Assembly (NCBI GenBank): GCA_043818215.1
Contig: JBDRGC010000070.1
Location: 1 to 28,876, forward strand
DNA length: 28,876 bases
From: JBDRGC01 sp043818215
GTDB taxonomy: Bacteria > Chloroflexota > Anaerolineae > Anaerolineales > UBA11858
Reading direction: 5' to 3'
Below, piece after piece: positions 22,394-28,876 of the stretch. The notes beneath the pieces were generated by a model. The model made no database searches. It had not been told where the DNA came from and saw only the letters and a list, made by a program, of their open reading frames with translations. How positions within the stretch are numbered: position 1 is the stretch's first letter; every line of letters begins with the position of its first letter. Position numbers and translations under genes: made by a program.

Positions 22394-24907
22394 ATGCGTC
22401 TCGAAATCTCACCCGAAAAATGTACCGGCTGCCAGACCTGTGTGACCTTTTGCGCCCTGAAGCATGAAGGCGTAGCCAACCCCGAACTGGCTCGCATCCA
22501 TATTTGGGAAGATCATTCCGAGGTCAGTTTTCTTCCCATTACCTGTGTGCTCTGCGACGATAAACCCTGCATAGCAGCCTGCCCGGAACTTGGCGCAATC
22601 GGCGTCAATGACCTGGGAGCCGTGGTCATTAACGAAGACCTGTGTACCGGGTGCAGCAAATGCGTACGCGCCTGCCAGATTGGAGCCATTCGACTTCATC
22701 TCCTGCCCGGCAGAGGGAAGTCGGGCAAAGCTGTGGTCTTGAAATGTGACCTCTGCGATGGCGACCCCTGGTGTGTGAAGGTGTGCGAGCCGGAAGCCAT
22801 CACCATCCGCGACGACGATGGCGGGCAGGCAATGCACGCTACGCTGCTGGCAGAACTCGAACGGATTCCAGATCGCCGCATCCGCCCCCACAGAGGCAAA
22901 CCAACTGACAACTCCGCGCAGGGATTCCACTACCAGGGCTACGCCGGGCAATATCTGCGAGTCGATTTGTCGTCCGGCGAAATCCAAAAGTTACCCCTGC
23001 CGGTCGAATGGGCTGAAAATTATCTCGGCGGCAATGGCATCGGCACAAAGATTCTTTGGGACGAAGTGCCCGCGTCCGTCGAGCCGCTAGCACCCGGCAA
23101 CAAACTGATCCTCGCCACTGGCCCACTGTGCGGCTCGCCGGTGCCCAATTCAGGCCGGGTCGAGTTCATCGGCAAGTCGCCGCTGACAGGCATCTACGGC
23201 GATGCCAACGCGGGTGGGCATTTGGGGCCGGAATTGAAAATGGCGGGCTACGACCTGGTGATCTTCGAGGGCCGCTCGCCGGAGCCGGTTTATCTTTACA
23301 TCAACGATGAACAGGTCGAACTCCGGCCAGCCGGACACCTTTGGGGGCTGGGAACTTTCGAAACGGAAACCCGCCTGCGCAACGAGACTAACCTGCCCCA
23401 GTTCAAAACCGCCATCATCGGCCCTGCCGGAGAGAATCTCGTGCGCTACGCCTGCATCCAGGTTACATCCCGCAGAAGCGCGGCCCGCTCAGGACTGGGG
23501 GCTGTCATGGGGTCGAAGAATCTCAAAGCCATTGCCGTGCGCGGCACGCGGGGTTTTCCCATCTCAAATCCCGAACTGACTCTCGATATAACTTTGAAAT
23601 ATCACCGCGCCATCAGAGAGAACGAATTCTTCCCGGGCGTTCACAAATTTGGCACTGCCGGCCTGGTCTCGCTGATGCACTTCATGGGACGCTTCCCGAC
23701 CCAAAATCATCGCCTGGGCAGCTTCGAAGATTTCATCCCCATTTCGGCCGAGGCACTCCACGAGAATCACTTCGTGCGAGATATTGCCTGCAATAACTGC
23801 CCCGTGGGGTGCGACAAGGTTTACACTGTCACCGAGGGCGAGTTCGCCGGCAGCATGTCAACCAGCGTCGAATACGAAACCCTGAACTCGCTGGGGTCAA
23901 GAATCTGCAACTCGAACCTCCCTGCGTTGCTGAGGGGCAACGAATTGTGCGACGATTTGGGGCTGGACACGATTTCAGCCGGCAGCGCGATTGCCTTCGC
24001 CATGGAACTGGTCGAGAAAGGAATCCTGAAGCCGGAAGACTGCGATGGTCTCTCTCTTGAGTGGGGAAATTTCCACACCATGCTCGAACTGCTCGAGCGG
24101 ATCACGTACCGCAAAGGCTACCTGGGCGATCTGTTGGCGGAAGGCGCCGCCTGGGCCGCGAAGAAGTTGGGCGGCGGTGCGGAACGGTACGCTATGCACG
24201 TCAAGGGGCAAGACATCCCGGCGCAGGATGGCCGCGCTCAGCAATCCATGGGTCTGGCCCACGTCACATCTTCCCGGGGCGCAGACCACCTCAAAGCCTT
24301 CCCCGTCATCGACGAAACCGGTTATCCGGGCGAGGCCGCCAGGCGATACGGTCAGGAACGCCTCCCCGAGATAGTCGATCCCCTGGCAATCAAACACAAG
24401 GCTTTTCTGGTGAAGGATGGGGAAGATTTCGGGGCAATCGTTGACTCCTGCGGAAACTGCAAATCCGGCGGCACTTTCGTGATGCCGGAAATCTACTGGC
24501 AGGAGCAATGCAACGCCCTGAACGCCGTCAACGGCATAACTCTCAGCGCCGTCGAGTTGAAGCACATAGGAGAGCGCATCTACAATTTGCAACGCTGCTA
24601 CAACGCCCTCCACGGTATCGACAAATCTGATGATGTGCTGCCCTGGCGGATGACTAAAGTGCCTTCACCCTCTGGTAACGCCAAAGGCAGTGTCTGCCAT
24701 ATCTCGGAGATGCTGGCAGACTATTACGCCCTGCGTGATTGGGATCCTGAGAGCGGGTTGCCCAATGAGAGCAAACTGCATGACCTAGGCCTGGGTGCGG
24801 CCTGCTTGCGGGTGCGGGAGGCCCTTGCGTCCGGTGAAGCACAGAAGCAGCGCGCTCGTTTGGGCTGGGCTGCACCGTACACTGGCGAGGTGGTTGATTC
24901 GCTGTAA
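22394..24907 (+). CDS. Fused HycB-like ferredoxin + AOR-family oxidoreductase
   Basis: 837 aa; ATG after AAAGGGAAAAAT. Residues 1-135 carry four [4Fe-4S] motifs: C10/13/16/20, C51/54/59/63, C84/87/90/94 and C118/121/127/131, in the spacing of HycB/NrfC-type subunits. From about residue 178 a full AOR protein follows (LGGNGIGTKILWDEV, ANAGGHLGPELKMAGYDLVIF). Its cluster ligands are C466-x2-C469-x3-C473 and C689, and the pterin segment is DLGLDTISAGSAIAFAMEL. In AorAB and BamBC complexes these two parts are separate subunits; here they form one chain. The C-terminus runs about 45 residues past the usual end LHDLGL. Adjacent to a stand-alone AOR paralogue and an Fe-S flavoprotein. Confidence 0.92.
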   Translation: MRLEISPEKCTGCQTCVTFCALKHEGVANPELARIHIWEDHSEVSFLPITCVLCDDKPCIAACPELGAIGVNDLGAVVINEDLCTGCSKCVRACQIGAIRLHLLPGRGKSGKAVVLKCDLCDGDPWCVKVCEPEAITIRDDDGGQAMHATLLAELERIPDRRIRPHRGKPTDNSAQGFHYQGYAGQYLRVDLSSGEIQKLPLPVEWAENYLGGNGIGTKILWDEVPASVEPLAPGNKLILATGPLCGSPVPNSGRVEFIGKSPLTGIYGDANAGGHLGPELKMAGYDLVIFEGRSPEPVYLYINDEQVELRPAGHLWGLGTFETETRLRNETNLPQFKTAIIGPAGENLVRYACIQVTSRRSAARSGLGAVMGSKNLKAIAVRGTRGFPISNPELTLDITLKYHRAIRENEFFPGVHKFGTAGLVSLMHFMGRFPTQNHRLGSFEDFIPISAEALHENHFVRDIACNNCPVGCDKVYTVTEGEFAGSMSTSVEYETLNSLGSRICNSNLPALLRGNELCDDLGLDTISAGSAIAFAMELVEKGILKPEDCDGLSLEWGNFHTMLELLERITYRKGYLGDLLAEGAAWAAKKLGGGAERYAMHVKGQDIPAQDGRAQQSMGLAHVTSSRGADHLKAFPVIDETGYPGEAARRYGQERLPEIVDPLAIKHKAFLVKDGEDFGAIVDSCGNCKSGGTFVMPEIYWQEQCNALNAVNGITLSAVELKHIGERIYNLQRCYNALHGIDKSDDVLPWRMTKVPSPSGNAKGSVCHISEMLADYYALRDWDPESGLPNESKLHDLGLGAACLRVREALASGEAQKQRARLGWAAPYTGEVVDSL

Positions 24908-24971
24908 CCTTGAATTGAATTTCAAGGCTGACACACGAAGTCCGTTCGAACGGACCGAGAAACTTACGGCG

Positions 24972-25058
24972 TGTCATTGCGAAGCAGCTTCACCGCTGAA
25001 GCAATCTCACACTTGTCAAGTATGAGATTGCTTCGTCTCTTCGTTCCTCGCAATGACA
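24972..25058. repeat. Palindromic repeat family C, intergenic copy
   Basis: 87 bp from TGTCATTGCGAAGCAGCTTC to TCCTCGCAATGACA, with inverted ends, between the fused AOR and the DHOD-like gene. It shares its left ~35 bp almost exactly with the copy inside the isomerase gene. Confidence 0.9.
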
Positions 25059-25098
25059 ACCATGAAGTCTGGCCGCGTTGAGATTGGTAAAATGCAAA

Positions 25099-26226
25099 AT
25101 GGCTGATCTTCGAACTCGACTATTCGACTGTGAACTACCCAACCCGCTGGTGCTGGCATCCGGGCCGCGCTCTTTCGCCGCCGTGGGTGTTTGGGAGGCC
25201 TACAAAGCTGGCGCCGGCGCAGTCGTCACCAAGACACTGCGTCCCACGCTGCCCGTCAACCCTACCCCGCATATCATCAAACCCTCATCCAGAGGTTTAC
25301 GCAACACCCTCATCAATGCAGAGGAGTGGTCGGATATTTCCTGGAAGCAATGGGTTTACGAGGAAATCCCGGCCCTCGCAGGCCATCCGGGGGCGTTGAT
25401 CGTCAGCGTCGGGCACACCGCGCAGGATGTCGAAAAGTTCATCGAGCCTGTGGCGTCAAGCGAAGGCGTCGATATCATCGAATGTGTCTCTTATTCAGCC
25501 GCCGCGATGGTTCCACTTGTCGCAGCTGTCAGGGCCAACACCGGCCTCCCCATTCTGGCCAAGCTGAGTTTCAATTGGGGTGCTGAATTGCTGCCCACCG
25601 CCGAAGCAGCCCTGGAATCAGGTTGCAGCGGATTCACCGCCATCGATTCGATTGGCCCAGCACTGCAAATCGACATCGAAACAGGCCGCCCGCTTTTGGC
25701 CAGCGCAGGGGGAAAAGGGTGGATGTCGGGCGCAGCCATCAAACCGTTGGTGATTTCTATCGTCGCCGATCTCAAGAAACGCTTTGGCAAGCCTGTCGTA
25801 GGCACAGGCGGCGTCTTCTCCGCTGAAGATATTATCGAAATGAGCATGGCCGGGGCTGACGCGGTTGGCGTGTGCTCGGCACCCATACTCTACGGCAACG
25901 AGTGGTTTGCCAAGACTCTGAGAAAATTAGATATCTGGCTTACGGAACACGATTATGCCACCCTGGAGGAGATCATTGGATCTGCCCTGCCCCACCTGTA
26001 TCTCAATCAAATCTCAAGCGGTCTCGAATTTTATTTCGATCCGCTTCTTTGCACTCTCTGCCGGAGATGCGTGACCGTGTGTCCCTACAACGCTCGTCAA
26101 CTCTCCGGGGACCTCCGTCATGATAAGAGCATAATCATGTCGCTCGACAGCGAAAAGTGCCGATCGTGCGGACTGTGTTCGTCCATCTGCACGCCGCGGG
26201 CGTTGACGAGTGAAATAATCCCGTAG
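25099..26226 (+). CDS. Dihydroorotate-dehydrogenase-like flavoprotein with C-terminal 2[4Fe-4S] ferredoxin domain
   Basis: Start taken as ATG 25099 (MADLRTRLFDCELPNPLVLAS, the normal family beginning); the frame extends to TTG 25078 but without support. 375 aa. An FMN-binding TIM barrel is shown by NPLVLASGPRSF, AKLSFN and the phosphate site PVVGTGGVFSAEDIIEMSMAGA. Two cluster motifs follow: C318/321/324/328-P and C354/357/360/364-T. The layout matches the C-terminal part of dihydropyrimidine dehydrogenase/PreA. The usual NxSCPN active-site segment reads CVSYS, putting Y132 where the catalytic Cys should be. A non-pyrimidine substrate is therefore likely. It may exchange electrons with the AOR proteins (inference). 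Confidence 0.85.
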   Translation: MADLRTRLFDCELPNPLVLASGPRSFAAVGVWEAYKAGAGAVVTKTLRPTLPVNPTPHIIKPSSRGLRNTLINAEEWSDISWKQWVYEEIPALAGHPGALIVSVGHTAQDVEKFIEPVASSEGVDIIECVSYSAAAMVPLVAAVRANTGLPILAKLSFNWGAELLPTAEAALESGCSGFTAIDSIGPALQIDIETGRPLLASAGGKGWMSGAAIKPLVISIVADLKKRFGKPVVGTGGVFSAEDIIEMSMAGADAVGVCSAPILYGNEWFAKTLRKLDIWLTEHDYATLEEIIGSALPHLYLNQISSGLEFYFDPLLCTLCRRCVTVCPYNARQLSGDLRHDKSIIMSLDSEKCRSCGLCSSICTPRALTSEIIP

Positions 26227-26248
26227 CGCAAAAGCCTCACACAAATTG

Positions 26249-26328
26249 TGTCATTGCGAGCCGACGCTTTCCGGCGAAGCGATCTCCCTCTCGCCAAGGA
26301 TGAGATTGCTTCGTCTCTCCGTTCCTAC
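26249..26328. repeat. Palindromic repeat family C, right end degraded
   Basis: Begins TGTCATTGCGAGCCGACGC and runs to CTTCGTCTCTCCGTTCCTAC, but lacks the final TCGCAATGACA found in other copies. First of several repeats filling the 790-bp gene-free stretch 26227-27018. Confidence 0.8.
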
Positions 26329-26404
26329 TAAGAAACTAAGGAATGAGAATTACCGCTCAGGCGGCACCCTGTAAATAACTTGCGCGTTTGTATCCTAACG
26401 CGAG

Positions 26405-26637
26405 CGCCGGTTGAGCCTGTCCTGAGCCTGTCGAAGGGTAGCGGAGGCACACGCTTTTCATGCCGTAGCGTATACCTATGCAGGCACTGCGCACCTGCAC
26501 TGCGTGTGGCGCAAGTGTCGAAACCCAGCGGATTACAGCAAATTAGTCCATTTTCAAGCCCCGTTTGGTTTCGACACCGTACCTGCGTTCGGTGCAGGTG
26601 TACGGCTCTCCGTACCTCCGAGCCTACTCAACCGGCA
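26405..26637. repeat. Composite nested palindrome (TTGAGCCTGTCGAAGG type)
   Basis: Outer arms CCGGTTGAG (26407-26415) and CTCAACCGG (26627-26635). Inner arms GTGTCGAAACC (26515-26525) and GGTTTCGACAC (26567-26577). It includes the GAGCCTGTCCTGAGCCTGTC motif common to a widespread bacterial repeat. The open frame of about 100 codons across it is judged non-coding. Confidence 0.7.
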
Positions 26638-26691
26638 CTACACCTAAATTTAGAAATGGGAAAGTTATTTAAACCCCGTTCCTAAATGTCA

Positions 26692-26782
26692 TGTCATCGC
26701 GAGCCGACGCTTTTCGGCGAAGCGATCTGCCGCTTGGTCAAGGAGGAGATTGCTTCAGCGGTAAAGCTGCTTCGCAATGACA
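26692..26782. repeat. Palindromic repeat family C, intergenic copy
   Basis: 91 bp from TGTCATCGCGAGCCGACGC to GCTGCTTCGCAATGACA. Its two ends resemble the opposite ends of the isomerase-gene copy at 13775, i.e. it is the same element inverted. Confidence 0.88.
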
Positions 26783-26847
26783 GACGTGAAGTTTGGTTGC
26801 TGTGAAACCCGCGTCATGATAAACTGCATCTTAATCAATTAATCAAC

Positions 26848-26997
26848 GTAACTACTCAGCCATCGTAAGAATAGAACGCGGATTTTACGGATTGAGCGGA
26901 TTTACGCGGATTAAGAACAAAAATTCCGCGCAAATCCGTTAAATCCGCAAAATCCGTGTTCTATTTTTGTACATTTGGCTATAGCCTGAGTAGTTAC
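26848..26997. mobile_element. IS66-type MITE candidate, copy 2, upstream of the PIN toxin operon
   Basis: 150 bp with ends GTAACTACTCAGCC (26848-26861) and GCCTGAGTAGTTAC (26984-26997; one mismatch). Perfect 8-bp target duplication TAATCAAC at 26840-26847 and 26998-27005. The interior is a family A type palindrome (GAACGCGGATTTTACGGATT ... AAAATCCGTGTTC), not the interior of copy 1. The right duplication touches the AGGAG of the antitoxin gene. Confidence 0.85.
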
Positions 26998-27018
26998 TAA
27001 TCAACAGGAGTGTGTGTA

Positions 27019-27405
27019 ATGAGGCAGGCTGTCAAGCGGATTCCAGCTACACAAGTTAAAGTTCACCTGGGTCAAATCGTACAAGAAGTAGAGGCCACAA
27101 GCATACCGGTCATCATCCAAAATCGGGGTGAGGATCGGGCGGTCATCATCAGTTTGAGCGCTTTCCAAAGCCTCTGGCCCACAGATGAGACGGCTCGCAA
27201 GTCAGCGCGTGGACGGGTGCGGGCAGCTCTGCACACGGCTGGTTTGCTCAGCGAACCGACAACCCAAGAAACCGCTGAGGTGCAGGCATTCGAGACTCAA
27301 CACCCTCCCGAAGACCAGGAACGTATTCTGGCCGAGTGGCGTGAGTTGGAGATTAGCCCTCCCCTCTCCGAGATCGTTCTCCGCAACCGCGAACAGGGGG
27401 TCTGA
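27019..27405 (+). CDS. Phd/YefM-family antitoxin
   Basis: ATG at 27019 with ACAGGAG (27004-27010) 8 nt upstream; the GTG at 27010 is inside that site. 128 aa. N-terminal Phd/YefM fold: KRIPATQVKVHLGQIVQEV, IPVIIQNRGEDRAVIISLSAF. The C-terminal half (ETAEVQAFETQHPPEDQER...) is the disordered toxin-binding part and is longer than average. It would bind the PIN toxin next door and repress the operon. The MITE immediately upstream must have separated the gene from its original promoter or placed new DNA in the leader. Confidence 0.85.
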   Translation: MRQAVKRIPATQVKVHLGQIVQEVEATSIPVIIQNRGEDRAVIISLSAFQSLWPTDETARKSARGRVRAALHTAGLLSEPTTQETAEVQAFETQHPPEDQERILAEWRELEISPPLSEIVLRNREQGV

Positions 27406-27888
27406 GTGCCGGTCTACTATCTGGATACGAGCGTGTTGGTCAAGTATTACGTCACTGAGCCGGGCAGCACCTGGGTGCGGCAGTTGGTTGATGAAGAGGA
27501 GAACATCCTGGTTAGTGCTGAGATAACAATCGCCGAGATCTCAGCAGCCCTGGCGGTCATCGCCAGAATAGGCCGCACCTCACCACGCCAGCGCGACGAG
27601 TTCTGGATGAAATTCAAGCGGGATTTGTCGAGACGCTATGAACTTCTGCCCACTCAGAGAACGATCATCAATCATGCCGCCGAGTTGTGCCAGCAGCACC
27701 CATTGCGGGGGTTCGATGCCGTGCATCTAGCCAGTGGTCTCCGCCTTCGGGAAACGTTAGCTCGCCAAACAGAAGAAGCCGCGGTGATCTACCTTGCGGG
27801 TGACGATTCTTTAGTCACCGCAGCCCAGGCTGAGGGCCTGATGGTAGATAATCCCCTCTGGCATACGGAAGTTGGGGGAGCACAGTAA
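27406..27888 (+). CDS. PIN-domain ribonuclease toxin (VapC-like)
   Basis: GTG start directly abutting the antitoxin stop. 160 aa. The acidic PIN residues are D7 (YLDTSVLVKYY), E44 (ITIAEISAAL), D104 (RGFDAVHLAS) and D133/D134 (AGDDSLVTAA), which coordinate Mg/Mn for RNA cleavage. VapC-type toxins commonly cut tRNA or rRNA; the target here is unknown. Pairs with the Phd-like antitoxin. Confidence 0.9.
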   Translation: MPVYYLDTSVLVKYYVTEPGSTWVRQLVDEEENILVSAEITIAEISAALAVIARIGRTSPRQRDEFWMKFKRDLSRRYELLPTQRTIINHAAELCQQHPLRGFDAVHLASGLRLRETLARQTEEAAVIYLAGDDSLVTAAQAEGLMVDNPLWHTEVGGAQ

Positions 27889-27892
27889 AGCA

Positions 27893-28017
27893 ATCACAGA
27901 TTTACCCTGAAGGGCACGATGTCACGGATTGCACGGACACCGTGCCGGTACGGCGTAAAAGGCGTTAAAAATCAGTGACATCGTGCCCGAAGGGTAAATC
28001 GGTGAAATCCGTGGTTA
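27893..28017. repeat. Palindromic repeat family A, copy 4
   Basis: Inverted arms GATTTACCCTGAAGGGCACG and GTGCCCGAAGGGTAAATC, with a central CACCGTGCCGGTACGGCGT module also seen at 4188 and 12692. Begins five bases after the toxin stop, so it may terminate that transcript. Confidence 0.82.
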
Positions 28018-28105
28018 AATAGGTTTGGAAAGTTGCCCTCCCCCAACTTGTAAATGCGCTCCTTCACGTCTCACGCTTCCCTCTCGTGGCTTACTTGCAT
28101 GGTTG

Positions 28106-28205
28106 AACCTGCTTCAGCAGTTTTTTTATAGCAGCATCGAACACATGCACTTCCTGAAGAACGCCGGGATAGGTATTGCGTTTAGGTGCAAGTGTTCATT
28201 CGATG
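28106..28205 (-). repeat. H1+H2 hairpin repeat, reverse orientation
   Basis: Reverse complement of the start of the chain at 8427 (AACCTGCTTCAGCAG; TTTAGGTGCAAGTGTTCATT), but with about 24 extra bases in the middle (CCTGAAGAACGCCGGGATAG). It shows that hairpin modules move or are copied in either orientation. Confidence 0.8.
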
Positions 28206-28296
28206 TGAGGTAAGGAAGTGGGGAGCAAAGTCGAAGTGTCCGCGGCCCATAAAATGGACTTCACGCCCGTTGTCAGTATAAAGATGACTTGTGCTT

Positions 28297-28509
28297 TCAT
28301 ATTGATTTGCGCCTGGTTCTTTTTGAGCGATAAGTGTTTTCCTTTTCCCATTCAGCCATTTCTACCAATGCATACATCAACCCTCGTTCTTCAGCAATAG
28401 CGAAGAACGCACCACCAGGCAATTCGTCAAATTCATCACGAAAATAGCAGGCATCCATGATTTCACGAGGATATTTTTTATAGTCACTGAATTTCACTTT
28501 TTTCTTCAC
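28297..28509 (-). CDS. Small hypothetical protein
   Basis: 70 aa if translation starts at GTG 28509, which has AAAAGGGG about 8 nt upstream; the frame extends to 28536. Sequence begins VKKKVKFSDYKKYPREIMD and contains an acidic middle (FRDEFDELPGGAFFAIAEE), no membrane segment and no recognised motif. The mixed charged/aromatic composition looks protein-like. It is the only plausible minus-strand gene. Family unknown. Confidence 0.4.
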   Translation of the reverse strand: MKKKVKFSDYKKYPREIMDACYFRDEFDELPGGAFFAIAEERGLMYALVEMAEWEKENTYRSKRTRRKSI

Positions 28510-28540
28510 TAATTTATCCCCTTTTGGCTGCAACACGGTA

Positions 28541-28876
28541 ACCTAACGTTTTCATCAGCTGACGAGCGGGTTAGCTCCAAACCTTTCAACAACCATAACC
28601 AGAGTTGGCAAATCGTGTTGCGTACTCCCTTGGCGAAGCAAAGTCCGGTTCACGCGGGGGTGCGACCCGTTTGACCGAAACCCTGTCGCTAGGGGTATGG
28701 CATAACCTATCACCAGGAGACAGCGGGGGATGGTCAGCGAAGAAGGTGGCTTGGTCACCAACCAAGATGCTTAGTTCTTTGACAACTGAAGGTTCATATA
28801 GGTGCGATGATTGTATCATCAACCCCTATCCCTGAAGTGGACAGGTGCAAGCATTACCCTACGGCGGGCGACTGGT
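28541..28876 (+). other. ORF-poor, hairpin-rich right end; possible structured RNA or group II intron 5' part
   Basis: No convincing gene in 336 bp. It contains GTGCG (28660-28664), a perfect hairpin CTTGGT-CACCA-ACCAAG (28750-28766), and a nested hairpin ATAGG...GATGAT-TGT-ATCATC...CCTAT (28798-28829). A GTGCG start followed by compact stems is compatible with domain I of a group II intron whose reverse transcriptase would lie beyond the window. This is a hypothesis from pattern only. Confidence 0.3.

Noticed and set aside
26380..26685. Open frame of 101 codons on the + strand
   Set aside because: It runs through nested palindromes, including the common GAGCCTGTCGAAGG repeat, and has no ribosome site or protein-like pattern.
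28605..28835. Overlapping + (76 aa) and - (78 aa) open frames at the right end
   Set aside because: No ribosome site, no family resemblance, and the DNA is better explained by its hairpins.

Overview
The window looks like a chromosomal segment of an anaerobic or facultatively anaerobic bacterium. The best guess is Chloroflexota (Anaerolineae-like). That is an inference from the gene content (tandem AOR-type tungsten/molybdenum enzymes, a large FAD/Fe-S oxidoreductase, ECF and CUT1 transporters, HigBA and PIN toxin-antitoxins) and from the dense families of dispersed palindromic repeats. No rRNA, tRNA or CRISPR array was recognised. All convincing genes are on the + strand except one small hypothetical near the right end.

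Layout. (1) 1-6111: an ECF-type transport/oxidoreductase group. It holds the 3' part of a double-ATPase ECF protein, an FAD + Fe-S oxidoreductase, an ECF-like S component, and a knotted-type carbamoyltransferase whose start overlaps the S-component stop. (2) 6277-18186: a sugar or polyol catabolic region. In order: PfkB kinase, zinc MDR dehydrogenase, DeoC/LsrF-type aldolase, FGGY kinase, SorC regulator, a small lipoprotein with a sulfite-oxidase-like fold, ADP-ribosylglycohydrolase, TIM-barrel isomerase, two CUT1 permeases and a solute-binding lipoprotein. Many genes overlap by 4-8 nt. The ABC ATPase is not in the window. The aldolase-FGGY-SorC trio resembles the F-K-R core of Lsr (AI-2) loci, but the transporter and the extra enzymes are different. 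(3) 18238-20054: a HigB / HigA-ImmA toxin-antitoxin operon bracketed by 71-bp direct repeats that differ at one base. (4) 20139-26226: two AOR-family oxidoreductases (the second fused to a four-cluster ferredoxin domain) and a dihydroorotate-dehydrogenase-like flavoprotein with two C-terminal [4Fe-4S] motifs. (5) 26227-28876: repeat-rich DNA carrying a second toxin-antitoxin pair (Phd-like / PIN), a small minus-strand ORF, and an ORF-poor, hairpin-rich right end.

The most unusual layer is the repeats. Several palindromic families sit between genes, and three repeat-derived segments sit in frame INSIDE two genes of the sugar cluster (FGGY kinase and isomerase). Two short elements share the terminal inverted repeat GTAACTACTCAGCC and are bounded by 8-bp target duplications (one perfect, one 7/8). 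This is the pattern expected of IS66-type MITEs. One has inserted into another repeat and the other ends at the Shine-Dalgarno of the PIN toxin-antitoxin operon. The window therefore records nested insertion and possible conversion of repeats into protein sequence.
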